64,000 bases of DNA from Streptomyces rhizoryzae (GTDB lineage Bacteria > Actinomycetota > Actinomycetes > Streptomycetales > Streptomycetaceae): NCBI RefSeq assembly GCF_023155275.1, contig NZ_JALMUV010000046.1, positions 1 through 64,000 on the forward strand. Reading direction: 5' to 3'. Below, piece by piece: positions 23,195 to 31,080 of this stretch. The notes below the pieces were generated by a model. That model was not told where the DNA came from and ran no database searches. It was given only the letters and a program-made list of their open reading frames with translations. The position numbers and the translations under genes are program-made. The number at the start of each line of letters is the position of its first letter. Position 1 is the first letter of the stretch.

Positions 23195-24441
23195 GCGGTG
23201 CCCTTTCCGGAGGCGACCTCGACGATGCTCAGTTCCGGGATGGGGAAGACCAGTCGGCCGCCCCAGGCGCCCACGTAGGACAGCTGCTCGACCAGCTCGG
23301 CCCGGAGGTTCCACGGGAGGACGAGGACGTGGTCCGGCTTGTCGGCGGCGATCCGCTCGGGCGGCAGGATCGGGATCCGGGTGCCCGGCGTGAACCTGCC
23401 GTGCTTGTACGGGTTCCGGTCGACGGTGTACGCGAGCAGGTCGGGCCGGATGCCGCAGTGGTTGAGCAGGGTGGTGGCCTTGCCCGGCGCGCCGTAGCCG
23501 ACGACCGTCTCGCCCCGCTCGGCCGCCCCGATGAGGAACGCCAGCAGGTCCCGGCGCACCGTGGCCACCCGCGCGGAGAACTCCGCGTACCCGGACAGCT
23601 CCTGGAGGCCCGCGGCCTTCTCCCGGGCCAGCAGGTCCGCCACCCGGCGGGTCGGCTCGCCGGCCGCCTCGGCCGGCCGGGCCCACAGCCGGAGCGAACC
23701 GCCGTGCGTGGGCAGCACCTCGGCGTCCACCAGGGCCAGTCCGCCGCTCGCCAGGGCGCGGATCGCGGAGGCGACCGTGTAGTACTGGAAGTGCTCGTGG
23801 TAGATCGTGTCGTACTGGTTCCCCTCGATCAGGGTCAGCAGGTGCTGCACCTCCAGGGAGACCCAGCCGTCGTCGGCGACCAGGGCGCGCAGCCCCCGGG
23901 TGAAGCCGGCCACGTCGGGGATGTGCGCGTAGACGTTGTTGGCCACGACCAGGTCCGCCGGGCCGTGCTCGGCGCGGACCGCCGCGCCGGTGGCCGGGGA
24001 CAGGAACGCGGTGAGCGTGGGCACCCCCGCGTCCCGCGCCGCGGCGCCGACGTTCACCGACGGCTCGATGCCCAGGCAGCGGATGCCCCGGTCCACCACG
24101 TGCCGCAGCAAGTACCCGTCGTTGCTGGCCACTTCGACCACGAAGGCGTCGGGGCCGAGCCCCAGGTGCGCCACGGCGCCGGCGACGAAGCCGCGCGCGT
24201 GCTCCACCCAGGACGTCGAGAAGGAGGAGAAGTACGCGTACTCGCTGAACGTCTCCTCCGGCGTGATCAGCGGCGGGAGCTGCGCGAGCCAGCAGTCCGT
24301 GCAGACCCGCAGGTGCAGCGGGTACGCCGGTTCCGGCAGGTCCAGTTGGTCCGCGGCGAGGAAGCTCTCGCACGGCGGCGTCGCCCCCAGGTCGACGACG
24401 CTCGCCATCGCTTCCGCGCCGCAGAGTCGGCATCGTGTCAT
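23191..24441 (-). CDS. Sugar C-methyltransferase (three-domain SAM-dependent)
   Basis: This 416-residue enzyme has the architecture of TylC3/NovU-type sugar C-methyltransferases. An N-terminal zinc finger (CRLCG at 4-8 and CTDCW near 48) is followed by the SAM-binding domain (VVEVASNDGYLLRHVVDRG) with the family's YHEHFQYYT, and a C-terminal methyltransferase-14 domain (VVGYGAPGKATTLLNHCGI). These enzymes methylate C-3 of a 4-keto nucleotide sugar to make branched sugars such as mycarose. ATG 24441 lies 6 nt after GGGGGG. An upstream ATG at 24474 would overlap the previous stop by 4 nt and add 11 residues, which is a real alternative. Confidence 0.87.
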   Translation of the reverse strand: MTRCRLCGAEAMASVVDLGATPPCESFLAADQLDLPEPAYPLHLRVCTDCWLAQLPPLITPEETFSEYAYFSSFSTSWVEHARGFVAGAVAHLGLGPDAFVVEVASNDGYLLRHVVDRGIRCLGIEPSVNVGAAARDAGVPTLTAFLSPATGAAVRAEHGPADLVVANNVYAHIPDVAGFTRGLRALVADDGWVSLEVQHLLTLIEGNQYDTIYHEHFQYYTVASAIRALASGGLALVDAEVLPTHGGSLRLWARPAEAAGEPTRRVADLLAREKAAGLQELSGYAEFSARVATVRRDLLAFLIGAAERGETVVGYGAPGKATTLLNHCGIRPDLLAYTVDRNPYKHGRFTPGTRIPILPPERIAADKPDHVLVLPWNLRAELVEQLSYVGAWGGRLVFPIPELSIVEVASGKGTA

Positions 24442-24470
24442 CTGCTGCCCCCCATCGATTCCGTCCCCCT

Positions 24471-25661
24471 TCATTCCGGCCGCACCGCGAGCGCGGTGCG
24501 GTACCCCTCCACCAGGCGCTCCAGCCCGACGGCCGGGCTGAAGTCCCGCTCGTACCGGTGCCGGGCCGCCCGGCCCAGCTCCTGGCCCAGGTCCGCCCCG
24601 GCCGTGATCCGCCGCAGGCAGGACGCGAGCGAGGCGGGCTCGCCCGGCCGGTGCAGCAGCCCGGTCACCCCGTCCTCGACGAGTTCGGTGAAGGCGCCGT
24701 GGCCGGCGGCGACGGCCGGGACGCCGGCCGCCATCGCCTCCACCACCACCAGGCCGAACGCCTCCAGCCACGTCGAGGGGGCCACCACGGCGACCGACCG
24801 CGCGAGGGCCTCGCGGCACTCCGCGGTGCCGTACAGACCGGCGTAGCGCACGTCGTCCCGGCCCGCCGCCCAGGCGGCCACCTCGGACTCCAGCGGCCCC
24901 GACCCGGCGATCACGAGCGGCACGCCCACCCCGCCGTCCGCGGCGAGCTCGTCCCACGCGGCCATGAGCAGCCGCACCCCCTTGGCCTCCGCGAGCCGCC
25001 CGAGGTAGAGCAGGTGCTCACCGGCGCCCGCCCGGCAGGCGCCCGGATCGGGCACGAAGTTGTGCTTGACCGCCAGCCGCCCGCCCGGCACCCCGGCCCG
25101 CACCAGGACGTCGCGCTGGGCCGCGGAGATGCAGAAGAACCGGGTGACGCCGGACCACCACCGCCGCCGGTTGACCGCCAGGCTGACCGCGAGCGGCACC
25201 GTCGCCAGCCGGGAGCCGCGGTAGCAGCCGTGCCGGACGGCGGGCAGCGGCGCGGTCCCGACGCACTCGGTGCACGGGCGGCCGTCCCGCTGGAGCGTGC
25301 CGGGTGGGCAGACCTGGGTGTAGTTGTGCAGCGTGGCGACGGCCGGCACACCGGCGTCGGCGCAGGCGGCCAGCACCGAGGGCGACAGCAGCGGGAAGAC
25401 GTTGTGGATGTGCACCACGTCCGGCCGCCCGGTGCGGAGCCGGGCCGCCAGCTCCGCGCGCACCGCCGGGTTCCACGGCACCAGCAGCGGCACCGCGGCC
25501 TTGCCCAGCAGGGACCGGGCGGCGATGTCGTCGCTGCGCCGCTCGAACACCTCGACCCGGTGGCCGGCCGCGCGCAGCAGCGCCACCTCCTGGTCGACGA
25601 CCGTGTTCTCCCCGCTCGGCTGCGCCGAGCCGTAGCGGTTGTGCACCACCAGGACGTGCAT
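24471..25661 (-). CDS. Family 4 glycosyltransferase
   Basis: This 396-residue GT-B enzyme has an N-terminal acceptor domain opening with VLVVHNRYGSAQPSGENTVV. The internal VVHIHNVFPLLSP stretch and the Cys pair in GRPCTEC are common in capsular GT4s. The C-terminal nucleotide-sugar domain has LLYLGRLAEAKGVRLL and the EAFGLVVVEAMAAGVPAVA signature with its conserved Glu pair. It is predicted to transfer a hexose or modified hexose to the growing repeat unit with retention. It is 2 nt downstream of the polymerase-like gene. Confidence 0.9.
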   Translation of the reverse strand: MHVLVVHNRYGSAQPSGENTVVDQEVALLRAAGHRVEVFERRSDDIAARSLLGKAAVPLLVPWNPAVRAELAARLRTGRPDVVHIHNVFPLLSPSVLAACADAGVPAVATLHNYTQVCPPGTLQRDGRPCTECVGTAPLPAVRHGCYRGSRLATVPLAVSLAVNRRRWWSGVTRFFCISAAQRDVLVRAGVPGGRLAVKHNFVPDPGACRAGAGEHLLYLGRLAEAKGVRLLMAAWDELAADGGVGVPLVIAGSGPLESEVAAWAAGRDDVRYAGLYGTAECREALARSVAVVAPSTWLEAFGLVVVEAMAAGVPAVAAGHGAFTELVEDGVTGLLHRPGEPASLASCLRRITAGADLGQELGRAARHRYERDFSPAVGLERLVEGYRTALAVRPE

Positions 25662-25663
25662 GC

Positions 25664-26926
25664 TCAGGTCACCTCCCCTTCCCGGGCCCCGCGCGGGACG
25701 CGCCGGGGGGTGCCGGGCGCCGCCAGCAGCGAGGCGGCCACCGTCAGATGCAGCAGGTACGGTGCGGCGTCGCCCAGTCCGGCCTCGGTGTACGACGCGA
25801 TCGCGCAGTAACTGATCAGGAAGAGCGCGCAGGCCCGCGACAGCGACGGCGGCCGCAGCAGCGCGACCCCGCCCAGGACCAGCAGCACCGCCGCCACCAG
25901 GGCGACGCCGGCCAGGCCCTGCTCGTGGTAGACGGCCAGCCAGCTGTTGTCGATCGGCAGCCCGCCGAACGACTTGTCGCCCAGGCCCGTGCCGAACACC
26001 TCCTGGCCGAGCGTCCGGGGCGCCGCCAGCAGGGCGTCCCAGACCTTGGCCCGGCCGGTGAGGCTGGTGAAGTTCTCCTGGCTCTGCCCGCGCAGGAACC
26101 ACGCCCGCAGCGGTCCGCCGAGCCCCACCGCGGCCACGGCGGCGCCCAGCACCGTCCAGGTGAAGAACCGGCGGGCGGCGGCGCTGGTCAGGACGAGCGA
26201 GCCGACCGCCAGCGCCAGCCCGACGAGCAGGCCGAGCGTCGCCGTCCGGGTGTGGGTCAGCGCGAGCAGCACGAGGGACGGCACGACGACCAGCGCCGCG
26301 CTGCCCCGATCGGTCCGGCGCCCCAGCACCAGCAGCACGGCGAGTCCGGTGACCACCGCGGCGTACTGGCCGATCTGCGGCGGGGTGAGCGGCCACAGCG
26401 CACCGACCAGCCGGCCGCCGTACAGGTCGGGCAGCGCCGCGCCCGGGGAGAGGACCAGGCCGGCGGCCACCGAGACGAGCACCGCGAAGTACATCCTCAC
26501 GTGGTGCCGGGCGAACCCCGGGCCGCCGTCCCACCAGCGGCTGAGCAGCCACAGCGTGGCGACGAAGAGCGCCAGCCGGGCGCACCGGAACAGCGCGCCG
26601 AGCCCGGACCCCAGCTGGGCGCTGGAGAGCACGCTCGGCACCAGCAGCAGGGTCAGCAGGAACAGGTAGGCACTGGGCCGGACGCGCAGCCGGCGGTTGG
26701 CGGCCAGCGCCAGCGCGAACGCGGTGACCAGCGCGCCCATGGTGATCATCTGGATGAGGGAGCGGGGCAGCGGGACGAGGGTCCTCGCCCCGGTGGAACC
26801 GAGCGTGTTGAGGATCAGCAGCCCCCAGGCCGCCCCGACGGTCCGCGGCGCGCGGTCCGCGCCCGGCTCATCCGCCGCCCCGGGTGCGGACGGCGCGGCC
26901 GGCCGCACCCGGGGCCGCCACGTCAT
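25664..26926 (-). CDS. O-antigen ligase/Wzy-like membrane protein
   Basis: This 420-residue protein has about ten hydrophobic helices and a large extracytoplasmic loop before the last ones, the layout of Wzy polymerases and WaaL ligases (PF04932). Supporting motifs are ALTHTRTATLGLLVGLAL, with the conserved basic residue, and PIDNSWLAVYHEQGLAGVAL in the final third. It is the best candidate for block polymerisation of repeat units after flipping. The ATG at 26926 overlaps the heparinase-like gene by 4 nt. Polymerase and ligase cannot be distinguished from sequence, but with no lipid A in a Gram-positive, polymerase is favoured. Confidence 0.8.
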   Translation of the reverse strand: MTWRPRVRPAAPSAPGAADEPGADRAPRTVGAAWGLLILNTLGSTGARTLVPLPRSLIQMITMGALVTAFALALAANRRLRVRPSAYLFLLTLLLVPSVLSSAQLGSGLGALFRCARLALFVATLWLLSRWWDGGPGFARHHVRMYFAVLVSVAAGLVLSPGAALPDLYGGRLVGALWPLTPPQIGQYAAVVTGLAVLLVLGRRTDRGSAALVVVPSLVLLALTHTRTATLGLLVGLALAVGSLVLTSAAARRFFTWTVLGAAVAAVGLGGPLRAWFLRGQSQENFTSLTGRAKVWDALLAAPRTLGQEVFGTGLGDKSFGGLPIDNSWLAVYHEQGLAGVALVAAVLLVLGGVALLRPPSLSRACALFLISYCAIASYTEAGLGDAAPYLLHLTVAASLLAAPGTPRRVPRGAREGEVT

Positions 26927-28884
26927 CTCCACGCGCCCCCCTGGCCGCCGAACCGGAGGACGGATGTGAACGCCGCCGCGCCGTCGGTGATGCCGGTGCC
27001 GACCAGCGTGGTGGCCGGTTCCTTGCGCCCGAAGCCGGGGGAGTACCAGCCCAGCGGCGGATCGGTCTCGCCGCGGTGCGCCCGCCAGGACAGCTGCCCG
27101 GGCAGGTCGAGCACCGCGGAGCGGTCCTCGCCGTCCCGGGTCCAGGCCAGCCGCGCCTGGTTCCCCACCAGGTCCGCGGTGATCGCCGGGCCGAGGTGGA
27201 ACGCCAGGTGCGCGGTCCGGCGCGGGCCGCGCACCTCGTCGACCACCCGCAATTCCCGGCGCGCCGCCGTCAGTTCCACCCGCCGGCGGTGCACCGAGCC
27301 CCGGTACCCGTCGTGCTCGGCGCACCAGCGCGCGGTCCCTTTGGTGCCGGTGTCCGCGGCCAGGACGCGGCTGCGGGCGTGCCGGGTCCACAGGAACGGC
27401 CCGCCGGAGGCGGACTGGTCACCGCCGTCCAGGCACAGGGTGTTGTGGCCGAGGGTCGAGCGGAAGTACCGCCGCCACTCGGGCTGCCCGTGGTAGCAGA
27501 ACGTCCCCGGGTCGGCGAGCACCTCGACCCCGTCGTGCCGGACCTCCACGGACAGCGCGTCCGCGTGGGCGTGCGCGGCGATGGACAGGAACCCGTGCGG
27601 ACCGCCGTCGCAGCGGCACCAGATCTCCTCCGGGCCGCGCAGGATCGTGAGCCCGGCGTCGGCGAAGTGGGCCGGCCGGTGCGCCGGGCGGGCCGCGGGC
27701 AGGCGGGTGGGCCGGACGAGCGCGGCCAGCAGCGGGGTGCGCACATCGGTGCCGGCCGCCTCCGGCCACCAGGCGAGCCGGCCGAACACCGCGTCCCCGG
27801 TGGCCAGCAGCGAGGCCCAGCGGTCGGTGCCCGCGCCGTCCACGACCAGACCGTGGCCGTCGTCCGCGTCCCCCTGGCGCGGCGGCCGCAGCCGGCCGTC
27901 CACGACGGCCGCGAGCGCGTCGGTCATCCGCAGCAGCACCAGCCGGACCGGCGCGGGGACCGGCACGCCGGCGGCGTCCGCCTCGGCCACCGCGGCCAGG
28001 CCCAGCTCCAGCACCAGCCCGTGGTACTCGGTGGCCAGTTCGCGGTTGAGGCCCGAGCCGAAGGTGTTGGCGCGCAGCTGCCGCTCCAGGGACCGCAGGG
28101 CGTCGGCCCGCCAGCGCGCCGAGCCGGGGAACCACCCGAACGCGCAGGCCGCGGCGCACTGCCCGGCGGCCTCGGCGATGACGTGGTTGTTCGCCGAGGA
28201 CCCGCGGCTGGGGAAGGCGGCCAGCCAGCGCTGGTGGTGCCAGATCTGCCGGTGCGCCACCGGGTTGTCCTCGAACAGCGCGGCCGCGCCCGGCCAGCCG
28301 TCGAGCAGCCGGCGGATCCACACCCAGGACAGCAGCCGGATGCCCAGCTCGATGCCGCTGGTCCAGTGCACACCGCGCAGCGGCGGGTTGGCCGCCCACC
28401 ACGACCGCAGGTGCGCGGCCACCCGCTCGGCGTACCGCTCCGCGCCGGTGAGCGCGTGGGCGGCGGCCAGCACGGTGAGGTACTGGTGCCGGGACAGCTC
28501 CCAGATCTGCTTGATGTCCCCGACCGCGTCCTCGTCCCGGTACGGCACGTCGAACGCGTAGCCCGACGGGGCCCGGCGCCCGGTCCTGGGGTCGTACGCC
28601 CAGTCCGGGGCGGCGAGGTCGTCGCGGTCCACCCCGAAGTACGTCGCCCGCCCCGCCATCAGCCGGTCCGCCGTGGCCACCAGGCGCCGCGCGGCGTCCG
28701 GGGGCACGGCGGCGAGCGCACCCGCGGGCAGCACCGCGGTGAACCGGGCGCCGGTCACCCGCGGGCAGTCGGGCGGCGCCGCCCGCCACCGCCGCCTGCG
28801 CACCGCGTCGCCCATCCGGCCGCCGACCTCCCGCGGCCCCATCCGGGACAGCCGCCGGAGGTACCAGCCCGCGCCCATGGTCAT
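26923..28884 (-). CDS. Heparinase II/III family protein (putative polysaccharide lyase)
   Basis: This 653-residue protein has the two-domain heparinase II/III build. Residues 60-380 form an (alpha/alpha) toroid with WTSGIELGIRLLSWVW, SSANNHVIAEAAG (Asn-His active-site region) and NRELATEYHGLVLELGL (Tyr). The C-terminal beta-sandwich contains AHAHADALSVEV, where a metal and catalytic His lie, and HNTLCLDG. No signal peptide is seen, so secretion is doubtful. Members cleave uronic-acid-containing glycans by beta-elimination, and intracellular ones occur in many exopolysaccharide clusters with the fused oxidoreductase found next door. ATG 28884 overlaps that gene by 4 nt. Confidence 0.87.
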   Translation of the reverse strand: MTMGAGWYLRRLSRMGPREVGGRMGDAVRRRRWRAAPPDCPRVTGARFTAVLPAGALAAVPPDAARRLVATADRLMAGRATYFGVDRDDLAAPDWAYDPRTGRRAPSGYAFDVPYRDEDAVGDIKQIWELSRHQYLTVLAAAHALTGAERYAERVAAHLRSWWAANPPLRGVHWTSGIELGIRLLSWVWIRRLLDGWPGAAALFEDNPVAHRQIWHHQRWLAAFPSRGSSANNHVIAEAAGQCAAACAFGWFPGSARWRADALRSLERQLRANTFGSGLNRELATEYHGLVLELGLAAVAEADAAGVPVPAPVRLVLLRMTDALAAVVDGRLRPPRQGDADDGHGLVVDGAGTDRWASLLATGDAVFGRLAWWPEAAGTDVRTPLLAALVRPTRLPAARPAHRPAHFADAGLTILRGPEEIWCRCDGGPHGFLSIAAHAHADALSVEVRHDGVEVLADPGTFCYHGQPEWRRYFRSTLGHNTLCLDGGDQSASGGPFLWTRHARSRVLAADTGTKGTARWCAEHDGYRGSVHRRRVELTAARRELRVVDEVRGPRRTAHLAFHLGPAITADLVGNQARLAWTRDGEDRSAVLDLPGQLSWRAHRGETDPPLGWYSPGFGRKEPATTLVGTGITDGAAAFTSVLRFGGQGGAWR

Positions 28885-31064
28885 CGCGCCGCCGCCAGCG
28901 CCACCGGCGCGCCACCGGCCAAGGAGGCCGGCACGGCGAGGGTGGCCGCCGTGGTGGCGGCCAGCGAGGCGAGCGGCACCGGCATCGGGCCGCCGGTCCG
29001 CACCGCCCGGACGAACGCGGCCAGTTCGGCGTTCTGGCCCTTGTCCCGCCCCCGGGGCAGCCGGGGGCTGCTCCACCGCTTGCGGCCGTACACGCAGGCG
29101 CGTACGAAGTCGTCGAGCGTGAGCACCTTGCCGTCCGCGACCAGGTCGAGCGTCTCCTTGGGGAAGCCGCGCGCGCCCGTGGTGAGGTAGCTGAGGACGG
29201 CGGTGGACCCGTCCGGGTAGCGCAGCATGACCTGGAGGTCGCCGTCACCGGGCGTGGCGACCGCGTGGACCGAGACCGGGTCGGCCCCGAGCAGCCAGCT
29301 CGCGGTGTCGATGAAGTGCCCGCCCTCGCCGGCGAACCGCGAGCCCTCGGTGTCCTGCCGGAGGTACCAGCTGCCGGGCTCCAGGCGGCCCGCGTTGACC
29401 AGGTAGCGCAGGCTCGCCGGACCGGACCGGGCCCCGAACCGCTCCTTGGCCTCCCGCAGCAGCGGCGCGAACCGGCGGTTGAAGCCCACCTGGAGCCGGT
29501 CGTTGCCGGACTCCTCCACCGCCGCGAGCACCCCGGCCAGCTCCTCCTCGGTGAGCGCCAGGGGCTTCTCCACGAACACCGCCTTGCCGGCGAGCAGCGC
29601 CTGCCGGGTCAGCGCGGCGTGCGAGCTGTGGCGGGTGACGATGAACACCGCGTCGATGGTCTGGTCGCCGAGCACCGCGTCGAGGTCGGTGGTCGCCTCG
29701 GCGAAGCCGAACTTCTGCTGCGCGTTGGCGGCGGACAGCGCCGTCGTCGTCACGACGGTCGACAGCGCGACGCCGTCGCGCCGCGCGAGGTGCGGCAGCA
29801 GCATCGACGCGGCGTAGCTCCCCGCACCGACGAACGCGACGCGCACCGGCGTCGGCGCGGCCCGCACCGGTCGCGGCCGCACGTCCGCGGCGGGCACCGC
29901 CACCGCCGCGGGCGCCGCCTCCGCCCGCTCCTCCGGCGCGGGCCCGGGGTACCGGAACAGCACGGCCACCGCCTTCGACGCGCCGTCCGCAAGGCTCCGG
30001 TACGTCTCGACGGCGTCGTCGAAAGCGGCGACGCGGTCGATCAGGGGCTCCACGTCGACGCTGCCGCGGGCGAGGAGGTCGAGGAAGCACACGAGGTTGC
30101 GGCGCTCGGTCCAGCGCACGTACCCGATCGGGTAGTCGCGCCCTTCGAGCTCGTACTCCGGGTCGTAGCGCCCGGGGCCGTAGGCGCGCGAGAAGCGGAC
30201 GTCGAGTTCCTTCTCGTAGTACGCGTTCCACGGCAGGTCCAGGCGGCACTTGCCGATGTCGACGACCCGGCCGCGGTCCCGGCTCAGCCGGGCGGCCAGC
30301 TCGACGGGCTGGTTGCTGCCGCCGCCGGCGGCCAGGTACACCTGGTCCGCGCCGTGCCCGCCGGAGAGTTCGGCGACGGCGTGCTCCACGGCCGGGGAGC
30401 CGGGATCGCCGCAGGCCGCCGCGCCCAGGCGCGCGGCGAGCGCGCAGCGCACCGGGTCGGGGTCGGCGCCGACGACGCGGACGCCGGAGGCGGCGAGCAG
30501 CTGCACCACCAGCTGCCCGATCAGCCCGAGGCCGATGACCAGCGCCACGTCCCCGAGCTGCGACTCGCCGCGGCGGACGCCCTGGAGCGCGATCGACCCG
30601 ACGGTGCCGAAGGCCGCGTGCCGCGGCGCGAGGCCGTCCGGCACCCGCGCGCAGAGGTTCTTCGGCACCCAGTTCAGCTCGGCGTGCAGCGCGTGCTCGT
30701 TGCCGGCGCAGGCCACCAGGTCGCCGGCCGCCAGCCCGTCGATCCCGGCGCCGACCTGCTCGACCACCCCGCACAGCGAGTAGCCCAGCGGCGTGTAGGA
30801 GTCCAGTTTGCCCATCACCTTGCGATAGGTGGCGGGCACCCCGTTGGCGGCCACGCTCTGCACGACCTTGGCGACCTGGTCCGGCCGGGAGCGGGCCTTG
30901 CCCAGCATCGACATGCCGGCCTCGGACACCTTCATCAGCTCGGTCCCGGTGGAGATCAGCGAGTAGGCGCTGCGGACCAGCACCCCGCCCGGCTTGCACC
31001 GCGGCACCGGCACGTCGAGCAGCGCCAGCTCGCCGCTCCGGTAGTTCTGCACAACCTGTTTCAC
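28881..31064 (-). CDS. Bi-domain oxidoreductase: zinc-type dehydrogenase fused to Gfo/Idh/MocA
   Basis: This is a 727-residue fusion. Residues 1-350 are a medium-chain dehydrogenase with its NAD(P) motif VALVIGLGLIGQLVVQLLAASG. Residues 385-720 are a Gfo/Idh/MocA sugar oxidoreductase with VAFVGAGSYAASMLLPHL, the EKPLAL motif and GEGGHFIDTASWLLGADP. An Ala/Pro-rich linker of about 35 residues joins them. This architecture is well known beside heparinase II/III genes in polysaccharide loci. The reaction is undefined, but two NAD-dependent steps on one sugar or uronate are likely. It lies 16 nt after asnB, the second-largest gap in the operon's upstream part, and overlaps the next gene by 4 nt. 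Confidence 0.9.
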   Translation of the reverse strand: MKQVVQNYRSGELALLDVPVPRCKPGGVLVRSAYSLISTGTELMKVSEAGMSMLGKARSRPDQVAKVVQSVAANGVPATYRKVMGKLDSYTPLGYSLCGVVEQVGAGIDGLAAGDLVACAGNEHALHAELNWVPKNLCARVPDGLAPRHAAFGTVGSIALQGVRRGESQLGDVALVIGLGLIGQLVVQLLAASGVRVVGADPDPVRCALAARLGAAACGDPGSPAVEHAVAELSGGHGADQVYLAAGGGSNQPVELAARLSRDRGRVVDIGKCRLDLPWNAYYEKELDVRFSRAYGPGRYDPEYELEGRDYPIGYVRWTERRNLVCFLDLLARGSVDVEPLIDRVAAFDDAVETYRSLADGASKAVAVLFRYPGPAPEERAEAAPAAVAVPAADVRPRPVRAAPTPVRVAFVGAGSYAASMLLPHLARRDGVALSTVVTTTALSAANAQQKFGFAEATTDLDAVLGDQTIDAVFIVTRHSSHAALTRQALLAGKAVFVEKPLALTEEELAGVLAAVEESGNDRLQVGFNRRFAPLLREAKERFGARSGPASLRYLVNAGRLEPGSWYLRQDTEGSRFAGEGGHFIDTASWLLGADPVSVHAVATPGDGDLQVMLRYPDGSTAVLSYLTTGARGFPKETLDLVADGKVLTLDDFVRACVYGRKRWSSPRLPRGRDKGQNAELAAFVRAVRTGGPMPVPLASLAATTAATLAVPASLAGGAPVALAAAR

Positions 31065-31080
31065 CGAAGTCCTCTTGTCT

